The position numbers were made by a program, and so were the translations under genes. A stretch of 13,566 nt of DNA from Chrysochromulina tobinii (taxonomy: Eukaryota > Haptophyta > Prymnesiales > Chrysochromulinaceae), in contig JWZX01000558.1 in the NCBI GenBank assembly GCA_001275005.1, forward strand, positions 1 through 13,566. The letters are read 5' to 3'. Under the pieces are notes generated by a model. It ran no database searches and was not told where the DNA came from. It saw only the letters and a program-made list of their open reading frames with translations. This document shows positions 1 to 7,660 of this stretch, in pieces (the first letter of the stretch is position 1; each line of letters begins with the position of its first letter).

Positions 1-1532
1 CGCGCGCTACGCGCGCGGGGCAACTTGATTACCCCCCCTCTATAGAGCACCCCCGTCACCTCCCAAGAGGCCGTCGACTACCCGGGCATGCGGAGTGCGC
101 GGCAGCGAGCGCGGCAGCGAGCAGTGTCGAAGGAGTACGCAGTGATCTGGTACAGCATGACGAGGGACGTCCAAGAGACGAGGGGGCATGCAGCAGCATG
201 GAGCATGAGGAGAGAACCGCGGGGAGCGGTGACGAGAGAGAGGGCAGAGAGGGAGACGAGAGAGAGAGCGGAGCGTACAGCGAGGAGGAAGAGGCAGCGG
301 CGGGCAAAGAGAGAGAGGGCGGCGGTCTGGCAGGCGGCATCAAAAAGAAGAAGCCGAGGAGAAGGTCGAAGGGCTCTGGAAATCATAGTCAACGACAAGA
401 CGAAGCACGGCGCGATCGGTCTGAGCACGCGAAGCAGGAGACTTCGGCACTGCCCTCTAGGGCGTGAGTCGGGAATCGAATGTGCGCGGGCTCATGATCT
501 GGCTTTGGTTCAATCTGGCTCAACCGGGCAGCTGGCTCTATCCCCTCCTCTCCCCTCCCTGTCTGTCCCTGGCAGGAGCTGCTCGACTACAGCAAGGCGG
601 AGCCCCTCGGCGGTTTCCTGCTGCGGCGTCCCCTGACCTGCGCGTGGTGCGGAGGGGGCATAGCTCTTTCCCACTTGCGCGCGGGCTGCAGTACTGTATC
701 CGCGGGAGGCACCGCCCACGCGCGAGGAGCCTGTGTGCTCGGAGCGCGTGTGGACCGGAGAACCGCGGCAGGCTGGGCCGGGGCGCCGAGCGGGGGCTTG
801 CCTGAGCGCGAGGGGGCGAGGTGGCGAAAGCCGAAGCCCGCTCGCGACACTTCGGTGCGGAGCGAGCCAAGCAAATCTCTCGGCATCTATTTGATTCCCC
901 CACTGGGTCGAGCGGACGGCCGCTCTTCTCCTACGATCGGACCACCGCACTCTGCCACGGCGAGTCGCACCACGGTGGGCCTACGACATCGCGGGGCCGG
1001 GGGGCTCGAAGTCAACTAAACCATCCGGGCCTGTGTTCCCTTGTGGAGCGTGGCAGGTCGCGAGCTTTACCTCTGTTGGTGTGGTCTGAGCGGACACATG
1101 CCGATCGATGTGCCGCGAGGAAGACTGCTATGGATGGCCCACAGGCGCGCTTCACGATCGAGCGGCTCTCTCATGTTGGGAAGCATGAGCAGCATGCCTC
1201 GGTGAGCGTTAGCGGTTCTGGGCATATCTCTCTCTCCCCTCTCCGGGCCCGCCCACCCTTTCCTACCCCGTTGGCTACAGGGGTACTCGGTTGCGCTGGT
1301 TTAGGTACTTGTGTGTGTCGACTAATTAGCTTGCTTGCTGCCAAAAACGTTCCAACTCACGTCTATCCGGATACATAACACTCAACTTGACAAGTCTTGC
1401 GACCGCTCGGCGTCTCGACGCCAAGCGGTCAACCTGCCGATTCGCGGCTGCGACACTGCTCTTCTCCGAGTATGCTTCGCACGAGTGACCCTCGGCCTAA
1501 CCCTGCAGTTGCACCCAGGAGAGGTGCAGATC
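1..1532. other. Gene-poor, GA-rich and low-complexity stretch
   Basis: I see no gene I can support here. Purine-rich (GA) runs occupy about 205-320, and the long open frames through them on both strands have low-complexity or Arg/Ser/Pro-rich translations typical of chance frames in GC-rich DNA. A donor-like GTGAGT at 464 and a pyrimidine-rich acceptor ending at 575 would bound an intron of about 112 bp, the usual size in this window. However, no reading frame joined across it looks like a known protein. From about 1382 to 1532 the DNA is probably the 3' flank of the mL50-like gene, which lies on the minus strand. Confidence 0.5.
1401..1430 (-). repeat. Near-perfect inverted repeat / RNA hairpin downstream of mL50-like gene
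   Basis: Arms 1401-1414 and 1417-1430 are complementary at 13 of 14 positions around a 2-nt centre. The single mismatch is C/A when read as plus-strand RNA, but becomes a G-U wobble on the minus strand. The minus-strand transcript can therefore pair along the whole arm, with the innermost pairs opening to make a loop. It lies about 100 nt past the minus-strand stop codon at 1533, so it may be a 3' UTR structure or an RNA 3'-end element (inference). Confidence 0.6.
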
Positions 1533-2099
1533 TCAAAAGGGCGGAGGTGCAACCTTAGACAGCCTTGCTGTTGCATAGTCGTACTCATGCCCGTGCTCAT
1601 CGATCCATTCGGCGAGCTGTTCCTCGGTGCCTGCGCGGTTCGAGCCGCGCAGCACCCGCACGTTCGGAGGGTGTGCGCGCGTCCAGTGCTGCTGCTCACG
1701 CTCCCGCGCTACTGCCATCTCCTCAAACCACCGCACCCAGTAGCTCGCCGCGTCCTCGACGGTACGGATATCCGTGAGTGCGGCATGCGAGATGTGGGCG
1801 CCAAAGGTACGCTCGCACGCGGTGAGCAGCTGCCGATTTGGGGTGGTTTATGCGAAGGAGTGAGAGAAAGCGAGAGAGAGAGAGAAAGAGAGAGGGAGAG
1901 AGGGTGTCGAGCTGGCAAGAGAGGCTGGCGAGCGCACCTCAAACTTGAGCGCGAGGTCCGCGTTCAAGTCGGTCTGGCTCGAGATGGACTTCGACGCGGC
2001 AAGGTCGAGCACGCTCCTGCGAGGGTCTGCCGCCACACACAGCCCACGCGTGCACGGCCGCACGAGCGGCTTGAGCGCGATGCGGGCACGTACTAGCAT
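1533..2099 (-). CDS. Mitochondrial large-subunit ribosomal protein mL50-like, two exons
   Basis: Exon 1 is 2099-1938 and exon 2 is 1829-1533, joined in phase 0 across a 108-bp intron to give 152 residues, close to the usual length of mL50 (about 160). The first 25 or so residues are rich in Arg and hydrophobics with no acidic residue, which fits a mitochondrial transit peptide. The joined core reads LALKFELLTACERTFGAHIS and continues with an I-x-T-V-x-D motif at about residues 70-80. This resembles the conserved acyl-carrier-like domain of mL50 (Ribosomal_L50 family: LKF-x-LL, G-H-x-I-P, I-x-T-V-x-D). The C-terminal third holds an HPPNVRVLR segment. The expected role is a structural component of the mitochondrial 39S/54S subunit. 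The assignment rests on remembered family motifs, not a search. An extra 3' intron after LSK (GT at about 1551) is possible. The gene is divergent from the NIPA-like gene. Confidence 0.6.
1830..1937 (-). other. Intron of mL50-like gene (108 bp) with long CT tract
   Basis: The donor GTGCGC follows a Glu codon and the acceptor is GGCAG. A CT-rich run of about 45 nt (GA-rich on the plus strand at 1858-1904) lies in the 3' half. Removing it joins ALKFE to LLTACERTFG in phase 0 and restores a contiguous conserved domain, which is the main support for the splice sites. Confidence 0.7.
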
Positions 2100-2266
2100 G
2101 CGGCGCCCGCGACAACGTCTATTCCTCGCAATTCACGCTCTCGTTCACAGCCAAATCGGTGTCCGCGTGTGGACTTCTTGTGGGACACGTGTACTCGATG
2201 TGCTTCGAACGTGTTGCGATGATACCCATTTCTCCCATTTTTAGCACAGGTTCCATCGCAGTCGAG
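2100..2266. promoter_or_regulatory. Compact divergent promoter region, mL50-like / NIPA-like
   Basis: Only 167 bp separate the proposed start codons of two genes transcribed away from each other, so both promoters and both 5' UTRs must fit here. It contains a perfect CACGTG palindrome (G-box/E-box type) at 2186-2191. A pyrimidine-rich stretch ending in AG (about 2228-2248) could be the end of a 5' UTR intron of the plus-strand gene. No clear TATA box is seen. Confidence 0.45.
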
Positions 2267-3637
2267 ATGCGAGGCTATGGGTCTGGCGCGCTGCTACCCC
2301 CAACGGGGAGCAGCATTGGCGGCAGCAGTAGCAGCGGCGGCGGCGGCGGCGGCAGCAGTAGCAGCGGCGGCGGCGGCGGCGGCAGCGGCAGCAGCAGTAG
2401 CAGCAGCGGCAGCACCAGCACCAGCATTAGCAATAGCGCAGCCAGCAATAGCAGCAGCCATGACGGTAGCATCAGGAGCTGGACTTGGCCATTTCGGGCC
2501 AATCTGCAAGCGCTCACCAACGAAGATTTTCCATCAGCGCCGGTGCAACTCGATGCGACGCTGACGAGCCCGACGATGGTGGCAGTCGGCATCTCGGCGG
2601 CCATCATCGGCGCCCTCAGTGCCTCCTTTGGGCTCATGCTGATCAAGAGCGGCAACGCGCTCGAAGTTCACCTGCCGTGGTACAAGCGCGGGCGATGGCT
2701 CATGGGATTCGTGCTCCAGGCGGCCGTCTCGTCGGTGACCAACGTGGTCGCATTCTCAACCTGCCCGCTCTCGCTCATATCGCCGCTTTATGGCCTCACC
2801 CTCGCGTTCTCGGCGCTCTGGGCATCGCTCGGGATCTTTGAGGGCGTCCACGAGATGACGAGCTATGCCGAGATGTTCACCATCGGCATCATCTTCATGG
2901 GCGTCACGCTCTCGTCCATCTTCGGTCCGTACAGCGTGGGGAACGGCAACCTCGACCATCTTGGAGACTATCTGTGCACGCCACAGTTCATCTGCCTGTG
3001 GCTGGTGCTCACGACGCTTACTGCCGGTTGGACGCTCGTCTCGGCGCTTCCCTCGTGTCGTCATTTATACGACAAAATGGATTCGTCGCTAAGCACAACA
3101 ATCTCCGCCTTAGCCGCCGCCGCGAGCGCGGCGCTCAGCCTGTGCTGCCTCAAAGTAGCCGCGATGCTCGTGCCCTATGGGATCGACCGGGGCTACCTAC
3201 CCGGCACCAACGGGTGGGTGTGGCTGTGCATCGCGGGGATCGCCGTGTATGCGTGCACGCACCTCTACCTGCTCAACGAGCTTTTGAGTCGCGGGCGCAC
3301 TATGTTCGCCGTACCCATCTTCTCGTCGTGCACGCTGCTGCTCACCATGACTTGCTCCGCGGTGCTCTTCGGTGACTTCTACAAGATGAGTTTCACGCCA
3401 ATGGCGGGCTTCCTCTGCGGCGCCGCGCTCGTCATCTTGGGCGCCCTGCTGCTGCACCTCCTGGGCGCGGTCGACGTCGAAGAGTCGGCAAGCAGAGAGG
3501 AGGCTTCCGACCAGGTGTCCGATGCGCGCGCCAACAAGGCGGCTTTCTTCCGCAAACGCTTCGTCTTGCCGCCTAGCAAACTGGCTACTGCCTCGAATGG
3601 CGGGGAGGAGCAGGAGGTGTTCAAGGATGCCAATTGA
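2267..3637 (+). CDS. NIPA-like (DUF803/DMT superfamily) membrane transporter, putative Mg2+ transporter
   Basis: The protein has 456 residues from the ATG at 2267. The N-terminal 100 residues are a Gly/Ser-rich, probably disordered cytosolic segment. From about residue 104 there are nine hydrophobic segments, matching the nine helices of NIPA proteins. Helix 1 ends in GLMLIKSGN, comparable to the family's GLxLxKxG. The helix 2-3 region, with TNVVAFSTCPLSLISPLYGL, resembles the N-x-x-A-F-x-x-A-P-x-x-x-V-x-P-L-G core of NIPA and drug/metabolite transporters. The C-terminal tail is charged. The expected role is divalent cation (Mg2+) transport in an endomembrane or the plasma membrane. The ion is not readable from sequence, and a divergent DMT nucleotide-sugar or other solute carrier is the alternative. 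In-frame ATGs at 2198 and 2219 are other possible starts; 2267 is preferred because a splice-acceptor-like pyrimidine tract lies between them and it. Confidence 0.65.
   Translation: MRGYGSGALLPPTGSSIGGSSSSGGGGGGSSSSGGGGGGSGSSSSSSGSTSTSISNSAASNSSSHDGSIRSWTWPFRANLQALTNEDFPSAPVQLDATLTSPTMVAVGISAAIIGALSASFGLMLIKSGNALEVHLPWYKRGRWLMGFVLQAAVSSVTNVVAFSTCPLSLISPLYGLTLAFSALWASLGIFEGVHEMTSYAEMFTIGIIFMGVTLSSIFGPYSVGNGNLDHLGDYLCTPQFICLWLVLTTLTAGWTLVSALPSCRHLYDKMDSSLSTTISALAAAASAALSLCCLKVAAMLVPYGIDRGYLPGTNGWVWLCIAGIAVYACTHLYLLNELLSRGRTMFAVPIFSSCTLLLTMTCSAVLFGDFYKMSFTPMAGFLCGAALVILGALLLHLLGAVDVEESASREEASDQVSDARANKAAFFRKRFVLPPSKLATASNGGEEQEVFKDAN
2321..2380 (+). repeat. Tandem 30-bp coding repeat (Ser4-Gly6) in NIPA-like gene
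   Basis: Two identical 30-bp units, 2321-2350 and 2351-2380, encode a Ser/Gly block twice (Gly-Ser4-Gly5 in frame), followed by further AGC/GGC runs to about 2460. It is an in-frame minisatellite in the disordered N-terminus, so copy changes would be tolerated. Confidence 0.8.
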
Positions 3638-3903
3638 CGGATGCGCGCGAGAGTCCGCGCGCATCCTCGAGAGACGGCCACAGACCAATACAGTTAAGAG
3701 CCAGCCCGGACTGAGGCAGTTTCGTGATGGAAAGGATTTCCGATAAATGGCTGTGGGGTGAGCAGGGGGACCCCGACGAAACTGCTGTCTCACTGGTGTG
3801 AATTGAAAGGTGCCGAAACGTTGTTTTTTTTAGCCCGGCCGATTGGAAGGAGTGTGGGCTGGCGCGGAAGGCGGAAGTGGCAGACGCCCGGAAGTTCATC
3901 GCG

Positions 3904-4367
3904 ATGCCTTCGGAAGATGAGGAGGTGCAAGAGCTGAAGCAGATGTTCTCTTCGCCCACGAAGAGCAAGAAGCACAGGAGCCCAGCTCGGAAGCCCGCGT
4001 GGGACTCGACGCCGCTGCGGAGCCGTCCCTCGGCTTTGGTTGGTCTTCGGCCGGTCACGCGCGAGCCGTGGGCAATTGATGAGGACGTGTACAACCGGAA
4101 ATTCGAGATGCGTGATGTTGGCGTGCCGGATCGCTACCTTGACAAGACCGCACGGGTCAAAGAGAACAACTCAAAGTACGTTGACTATCTCTGCCGATTT
4201 GACCAGAAGTACAGCGAGATGAATGGTGGCTACAATCGCTTCGACGGTGAGGAGAGGCCCCGCGTCCCGCCGTCCTCAGCTCTTCCCTAGGCCCATCTTC
4301 CCACGTCTATCACTCACTGACGGACGATCGCCCCCATCTCCTATTCGCAGGCAATCCCTTCACCTAA
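3904..4367 (+). CDS. Small conserved-looking hypothetical protein, two exons
   Basis: Exon 1 is 3904-4246 and exon 2 is 4351-4367, joined in phase 1 across a 104-bp intron (donor GTGAGG, acceptor TTCGCAG) to give 119 residues ending RFDGNPFT. I do not recognise the family. It starts with an acidic stretch (SEDEEVQELKQMF), then a basic Ser/Lys/Arg/Pro segment with a KPAWDSTPLR motif at about residues 31-40. A Tyr/Asp/Lys-rich half follows, with no membrane segment or signal peptide. The composition is that of a small soluble, possibly cytoskeleton- or cilium-associated protein, but that is only a guess. The start is the first ATG in the open frame; the frame is open further upstream but without an ATG. 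Reading through the intron instead would add a Pro-rich tail ending at 4290. Confidence 0.6.
4247..4350 (+). other. Intron (104 bp) in small hypothetical gene
   Basis: The donor is G|GTGAGG and the acceptor is a pyrimidine-rich CTCCTATTCGCAG. Its length is typical of the other introns in this window. It leaves a terminal coding exon of only 17 nt that ends in TAA. Confidence 0.6.
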
Positions 4368-4790
4368 GCTACGAGCGGCGGCGAGACCCGTTTGTCATAC
4401 GTTCGAGCCGGGTCACGAGGATTCCAGGAAATCTGTGTGTTGTCCAGTGCATGTGCAGCATGCATAATCATTCGTGCCGTTTCCATGTGATCCATTGCGT
4501 GCACTGGGAGTGAGACACCCACCTGGGGAGCATACAAACATAGTACATGCACATTGAGTTGAGCGATACCTGTCAACCTGTGTCAGTGTGGAGTTCGTAG
4601 CGGTGGGTTCTGAGGCAGTACGGCTACGGCTTGTCATCGGCCAAGTTGTGAGTGTGCAGTGTGTTGGGCTACAAGTACATGAAAACCTGCTTTCTAACGT
4701 GGAAGTAAGGAAGTATGTAGCTATGCAGAAGTCTAACTGCATTCGCAGCCAAATTTGTTCACTACTCCGCCGACCGTCCTATCGCGACGG
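4368..4790 (+). other. Intergenic region: 3' flank of small gene and 5' leader of IQ-motif gene
   Basis: This stretch is less GC-rich than its surroundings, with TG/CA-rich and GTAC-containing sequence. No coding frame is convincing. A good donor (GTGAGT at 4648) and an acceptor with a branch-point-like CTAAC (4733-4737) ending in CGCAG at 4748 define a possible 101-bp 5' UTR intron. Upstream of that donor I find no in-frame ATG that could extend the following protein. Confidence 0.45.
4648..4748 (+). other. Candidate 5' UTR intron of IQ-motif gene
   Basis: GTGAGT opens it. CTAAC lies about 12 nt before the closing AG, and the length (101 bp) matches the coding introns here. No coding evidence supports it, since the exons it would join contain no ATG before 4791. 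Confidence 0.35.
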
Positions 4791-6194
4791 ATGGCCTTCG
4801 GCCTTTGGCCTTTCAAGGCTACACGAGCATCCAAGAGCACCAGCAGCGGCGACGGCGGCGGCAGTAGCAGCAGCAAAAAGGCCAAGAGCTCCGCCAAGAG
4901 CTCCCGCTCCTCCAATAGCAAGGTGGCCAAACAGCCAGGCGCTGATGGGCAGGCGACCCCGGGCACGAGCTCGTCCGAGGACGAGGTCGCTGTGGTGGCC
5001 TCTGCGACGTCTGGAGCTCCGGCTCTGGCTCCGGCTCCGGCTCCGGCCGCCGCGATGAAGGCGAGGCAAACCGCGAAGCAAACCGCAACAGCAACCGCAG
5101 CGGCCGTTGCCGCGGCCGCGGCGGCCGCAGCTGCGGCGAAGCAAGCCGCAGCCGCGGCTGCGGCGGCCGCAGCCGCGGAGAAACTTAAAATCAACACGGC
5201 GGCCACGCAGTTGCAGAGCGTCGTGCGCGGCAAGCGCGCGCGCTCCAAATCGCCCGCTTGGCCAGTGATGCAGAAGCGCGCTGAGATGCGCGAGCTCTTC
5301 CAGCACCACGATCAGCAGCGAATGGCGCGCTTGAGCGCAGCCCAGGTGATTCAGCGCTACGTCCGACGGCTGCGCTCCGAGCGCGCCAGAGGCGTCCGAT
5401 CGCCTCTCAAGAAGCAGACGAAGACGATTGGATGGCTGACAGAGGCGCCTTCTTCGTGGCGCGAACTCTTCGGCTTCGGCGGCACCACCGATCGGAGAAA
5501 AGACTCCACGCCTCCGCCGCAAGGTCCTCCTCCTCGGCTCCGCGACGTCGCCAAGCAGCTCGACAAGCGCCAGGCGAAGGCGGTGGATGAGGACAAACTC
5601 AATCCGCTCTCTGCCAACTACGTCGGCCCCGAGGAGCACCGTAGGATTCTCGAGTCTAGAGAGGGCAAGTTCAAGAGACTCGGCGCGCCCACGCAGGCCA
5701 ACGTGGAGCGTGCCCTGCCCGGGCAGGTCGCCACACTGCTCAATGTGCTCAGCTTCGTCGACGCTGTGAATGAGCTTCTCATCCGACGGCTGGTCAAGAT
5801 GCCAGGCGAGAATAGCGCCGTCTTCGAGGCCCTGACCGGATGGGACGACGGCGCGCTCCAGGCGCGCTTCTCGGGCGCCGCACAGTACCTGAGGGCTGCC
5901 AAAAAGTACGGGCTGCTCCACTTCGATGGCGAGATGCCGCTCGGGTGCGTCATCACGTCGCTCTCCCTCGGGCGCTCTCGCCATCGACTGCTGGCGGCGG
6001 TGCTCATGCGCCCGCAACTCATCGGCGCTTCGATGGATGGGCGCGAGCTCGTGCGCCGCGTGCTCGGCCCCGAGTTCGAGGTGCAGCTCGAGCGATTTGT
6101 CGAGGGCACCTTCGACGATCTCTTCCCGCGCGCGAAGCCGAAGGCGGTACCAGGGCGACCAGGCAGCCCAAACTCGACAGATCTGAAGTGCTGA
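4791..6194 (+). CDS. IQ-motif, poly-Ala protein of unknown function
   Basis: The protein has 467 residues from the ATG at 4791 (context GACGGATGG); no upstream in-frame ATG exists before a stop at 4555. In order it has a Ser/Lys/Gly-rich N-terminus, an Ala/Pro/Ser linker, and a poly-Ala stretch with scattered Lys/Gln (about residues 100-131) that is probably helical. A near-perfect IQ motif LQSVVRGKRAR follows at residues 141-151, and a second, weaker one, IQRYVRRLR, at about 187. IQ motifs bind calmodulin or calmodulin-like light chains, so Ca2+/calmodulin interaction is likely. After a basic Pro-rich middle comes a predicted mostly helical C-terminal domain (about residues 300-450) that I do not recognise. 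No signal peptide or membrane segment is seen. The antisense strand is also open over much of this length, but its translation is Arg/Leu-rich and lacks motifs, as expected for a shadow frame. Confidence 0.7.
   Translation: MAFGLWPFKATRASKSTSSGDGGGSSSSKKAKSSAKSSRSSNSKVAKQPGADGQATPGTSSSEDEVAVVASATSGAPALAPAPAPAAAMKARQTAKQTATATAAAVAAAAAAAAAAKQAAAAAAAAAAAEKLKINTAATQLQSVVRGKRARSKSPAWPVMQKRAEMRELFQHHDQQRMARLSAAQVIQRYVRRLRSERARGVRSPLKKQTKTIGWLTEAPSSWRELFGFGGTTDRRKDSTPPPQGPPPRLRDVAKQLDKRQAKAVDEDKLNPLSANYVGPEEHRRILESREGKFKRLGAPTQANVERALPGQVATLLNVLSFVDAVNELLIRRLVKMPGENSAVFEALTGWDDGALQARFSGAAQYLRAAKKYGLLHFDGEMPLGCVITSLSLGRSRHRLLAAVLMRPQLIGASMDGRELVRRVLGPEFEVQLERFVEGTFDDLFPRAKPKAVPGRPGSPNSTDLKC
5080..5183 (+). 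repeat. Poly-alanine-coding GCN/GCGGCC low-complexity tract
   Basis: This is a run of GCN codons, mainly GCG/GCC/GCA, interrupted by AAG and CAA. It contains overlapping CGGCCG palindromes and encodes about 25 Ala residues. The mixed codons show it is not a recent pure trinucleotide expansion. Confidence 0.7.
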
Positions 6195-6406
6195 GCTCGT
6201 CACACACACAGTTTTGTGAGTTGATTGAGCTTTGAGCTTCCATTCCAGGCAGGCAACAGGTGAATTTAGCAGATTTTCAGGGGAGTAGTGCAGATCCAGT
6301 TTGCGTGAAAAACTAGGTGAAAAACCGCTCCACAGGGTAAATCGGTTTCGGCAATTTATTCGGAAACTCATTTTCGTCAAACGGATCTTGCGAACATTCG
6401 GGATGG
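6195..6406 (+). other. AT-richer intergenic spacer with promoter of the 6407 gene
   Basis: This 212-bp spacer lies between two same-strand genes and is much more AT-rich than its neighbours. It holds a CA run (6202-6210), two GTGAAAAAC repeats in close succession (6305-6313 and 6318-6326), and an AATTTATT stretch at about 6354-6361. It should contain the 3' UTR of the IQ-motif gene and the promoter of the next gene. I cannot assign a specific element. Confidence 0.4.
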
Positions 6407-7099
6407 ATGGACGGCGATCAAATTAGCGACACTCTTTCCTACATCATCAACATGATGACCCTAGTGCCCCTCGTTCCTGCGCTGCTGAGCTTCACGCCAA
6501 GCGTGCACATTGGCACGATCAGCCATCGCGTGGCGACACGCCTTCACGTGCAACCGCCGCGCATGCTCATCAGCACGTTGATTGCCGAGGCCTTCGGCGT
6601 ATTGCCCTCCGATGCCTTTGGCAGTGTGCCATCGACCTTTGCCGCCCTGCCACAGGAGCTGAGCGAGCTGGCAGCACCCGCGCACCAAAAGTTCTCGCAC
6701 ATCTTCATGGCCGCGTGCGGTGGCTACACGGCTTTCAGCGCCGCCTGTACCTTTGTGCCTCTAATCACCAGGCGCTTTATGGGCATGGGACAAGAGGACG
6801 ACCTCGAGCAGTTCCTCGCCAACCGTCCCGAGAGTTCCTTCGGCTGGCACAACGCTGATCTGCGGAAGCCATTGCCGTCGACGCTTGAGGAGCTGTCGCA
6901 GATGAACGGCTTTCCTCTCGGCGTTCATAAGGGTCGTCGCGTGTACCTTTGCCACATCCAGCCCGAACGCGTTCGCGAGGCCCAAACGCACCTGGCATCC
7001 TTTGCCGAGATCGAGAAGAGCCGCGACTTTAGCGACTTTTACGGCGAGACGGTCTACGTCTGCTTCGAGCATGCGAGCGGGCGACCAACTACAATGTAA
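6407..7099 (+). CDS. Hypothetical protein with two hydrophobic segments
   Basis: The protein has 230 residues and I do not recognise it. The N-terminal part has a hydrophobic stretch at about residues 10-30 (INMMTLVPLVPALLSFT) and a second at about 97-122 (FSHIFMAACGGYTAFSAACTF). Either could be a membrane helix or buried in a soluble fold. The C-terminal half is hydrophilic and mixed alpha/beta in character, with GWHNADLRKPLPSTLEELSQ at about 145-165. The composition and absence of repeats look like a real protein, and GC-rich third positions hold throughout. An out-of-frame ATG at 6403 overlaps the start. The gene ends facing the hydroxylase gene. Confidence 0.65.
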   Translation: MDGDQISDTLSYIINMMTLVPLVPALLSFTPSVHIGTISHRVATRLHVQPPRMLISTLIAEAFGVLPSDAFGSVPSTFAALPQELSELAAPAHQKFSHIFMAACGGYTAFSAACTFVPLITRRFMGMGQEDDLEQFLANRPESSFGWHNADLRKPLPSTLEELSQMNGFPLGVHKGRRVYLCHIQPERVREAQTHLASFAEIEKSRDFSDFYGETVYVCFEHASGRPTTM

Positions 7100-7223
7100 C
7101 GTCGACGACTCGTCGAAGGGGTCGAGGCTGACTCGAGGGAGTCGAGATGTAGGCGTGGGAACGTGATCCGAAGTAATCCGGCTCCAAGCTCATGAAGGAG
7201 CGTCTCGCCATGCATTTTGACGT

Positions 7224-7497
7224 GTACTATAGCCCATAAGTCTGTACAGACGCATAATGCGTGATGCACGTGTACATTCGGATCGTGTGCATGCACAGTT
7301 GCGCGCGAGGCGCGTGTACATTTTCGTTTCGGACCGGTTCCTGTACAGTGTACTGCGCCGTCGCCCGGGGGCAGTGTGTTAGTGCTGGCGTAGTGTGCTG
7401 CCCATCCCGGGCATAGTATGGCGCATAGTACTACTGCTTGCGGTACCGAGTCGGTCTGGGTGTCGTATGTATAATTAACCGGTACCGGTGCGGGTAC
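7224..7497. repeat. Cluster of GTAC / TGTACA palindromes
   Basis: GTAC occurs ten times in 274 bp (7224, 7244, 7272, 7316, 7343, 7350, 7428, 7443, 7482, 7494), where about one is expected by chance. Four of these are full TGTACA palindromes (7243, 7271, 7315, 7342). Three more GTAC sites lie at 7841-7864. Two copies are embedded in a similar CGTGTACATT context. Their role is unknown. Confidence 0.6.
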
Positions 7498-7660
7498 GAC
7501 ACCCGGCTCCGGGGACACGCGCGGGGACGGCGGGTCTGACTCGCGCCCGGCCCCGGGGGCTGCGGGCGCGGCGCGCCGGCGGGCGACCGCGGCGTGCGAC
7601 GGTAGAATCGCGCCGGCGGAGCGGGGGGCCGGGGCCGGCCCCGCCCGGCGCCGTCCACAT
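7484..7660. other. Extremely GC-rich island with perfect 14-bp palindrome
   Basis: This is almost entirely G and C, with many CGCG and GGCC runs and a perfect 14-bp palindrome at 7630-7643 (CGGGGCCGGCCCCG). It does not match any rRNA expansion segment or protein I can recognise, and it lies far from either start codon, so it is not an obvious CpG-type promoter. Confidence 0.5.

Noticed and set aside
468-490. Reverse B-box-like GGGAATCGAA
   Set aside because: The five bases on each side do not pair, so no T-arm exists.
88-636. Long open frames through the GA-rich region, with a possible intron 464-575
   Set aside because: The translations are Arg/Glu repeats from GA runs, and joining across the candidate intron gives no recognisable or well-composed protein in any phase.
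821-1378. 185-codon plus-strand open frame
   Set aside because: It starts at a GTG, has mixed low-complexity composition with no motif, and lies in GC-rich DNA where long chance frames are common.
3771-3783. 13-mer CCCCGACGAAACT shared with 13358-13370
   Set aside because: About one such match is expected by chance between two places in a window of this size.
4779-6380. 533-codon minus-strand open frame opposite the IQ-motif gene
   Set aside because: It is Arg/Leu-rich with no motifs, and the plus strand has IQ motifs and a good ATG; it is the antisense shadow of a GC3-rich gene.
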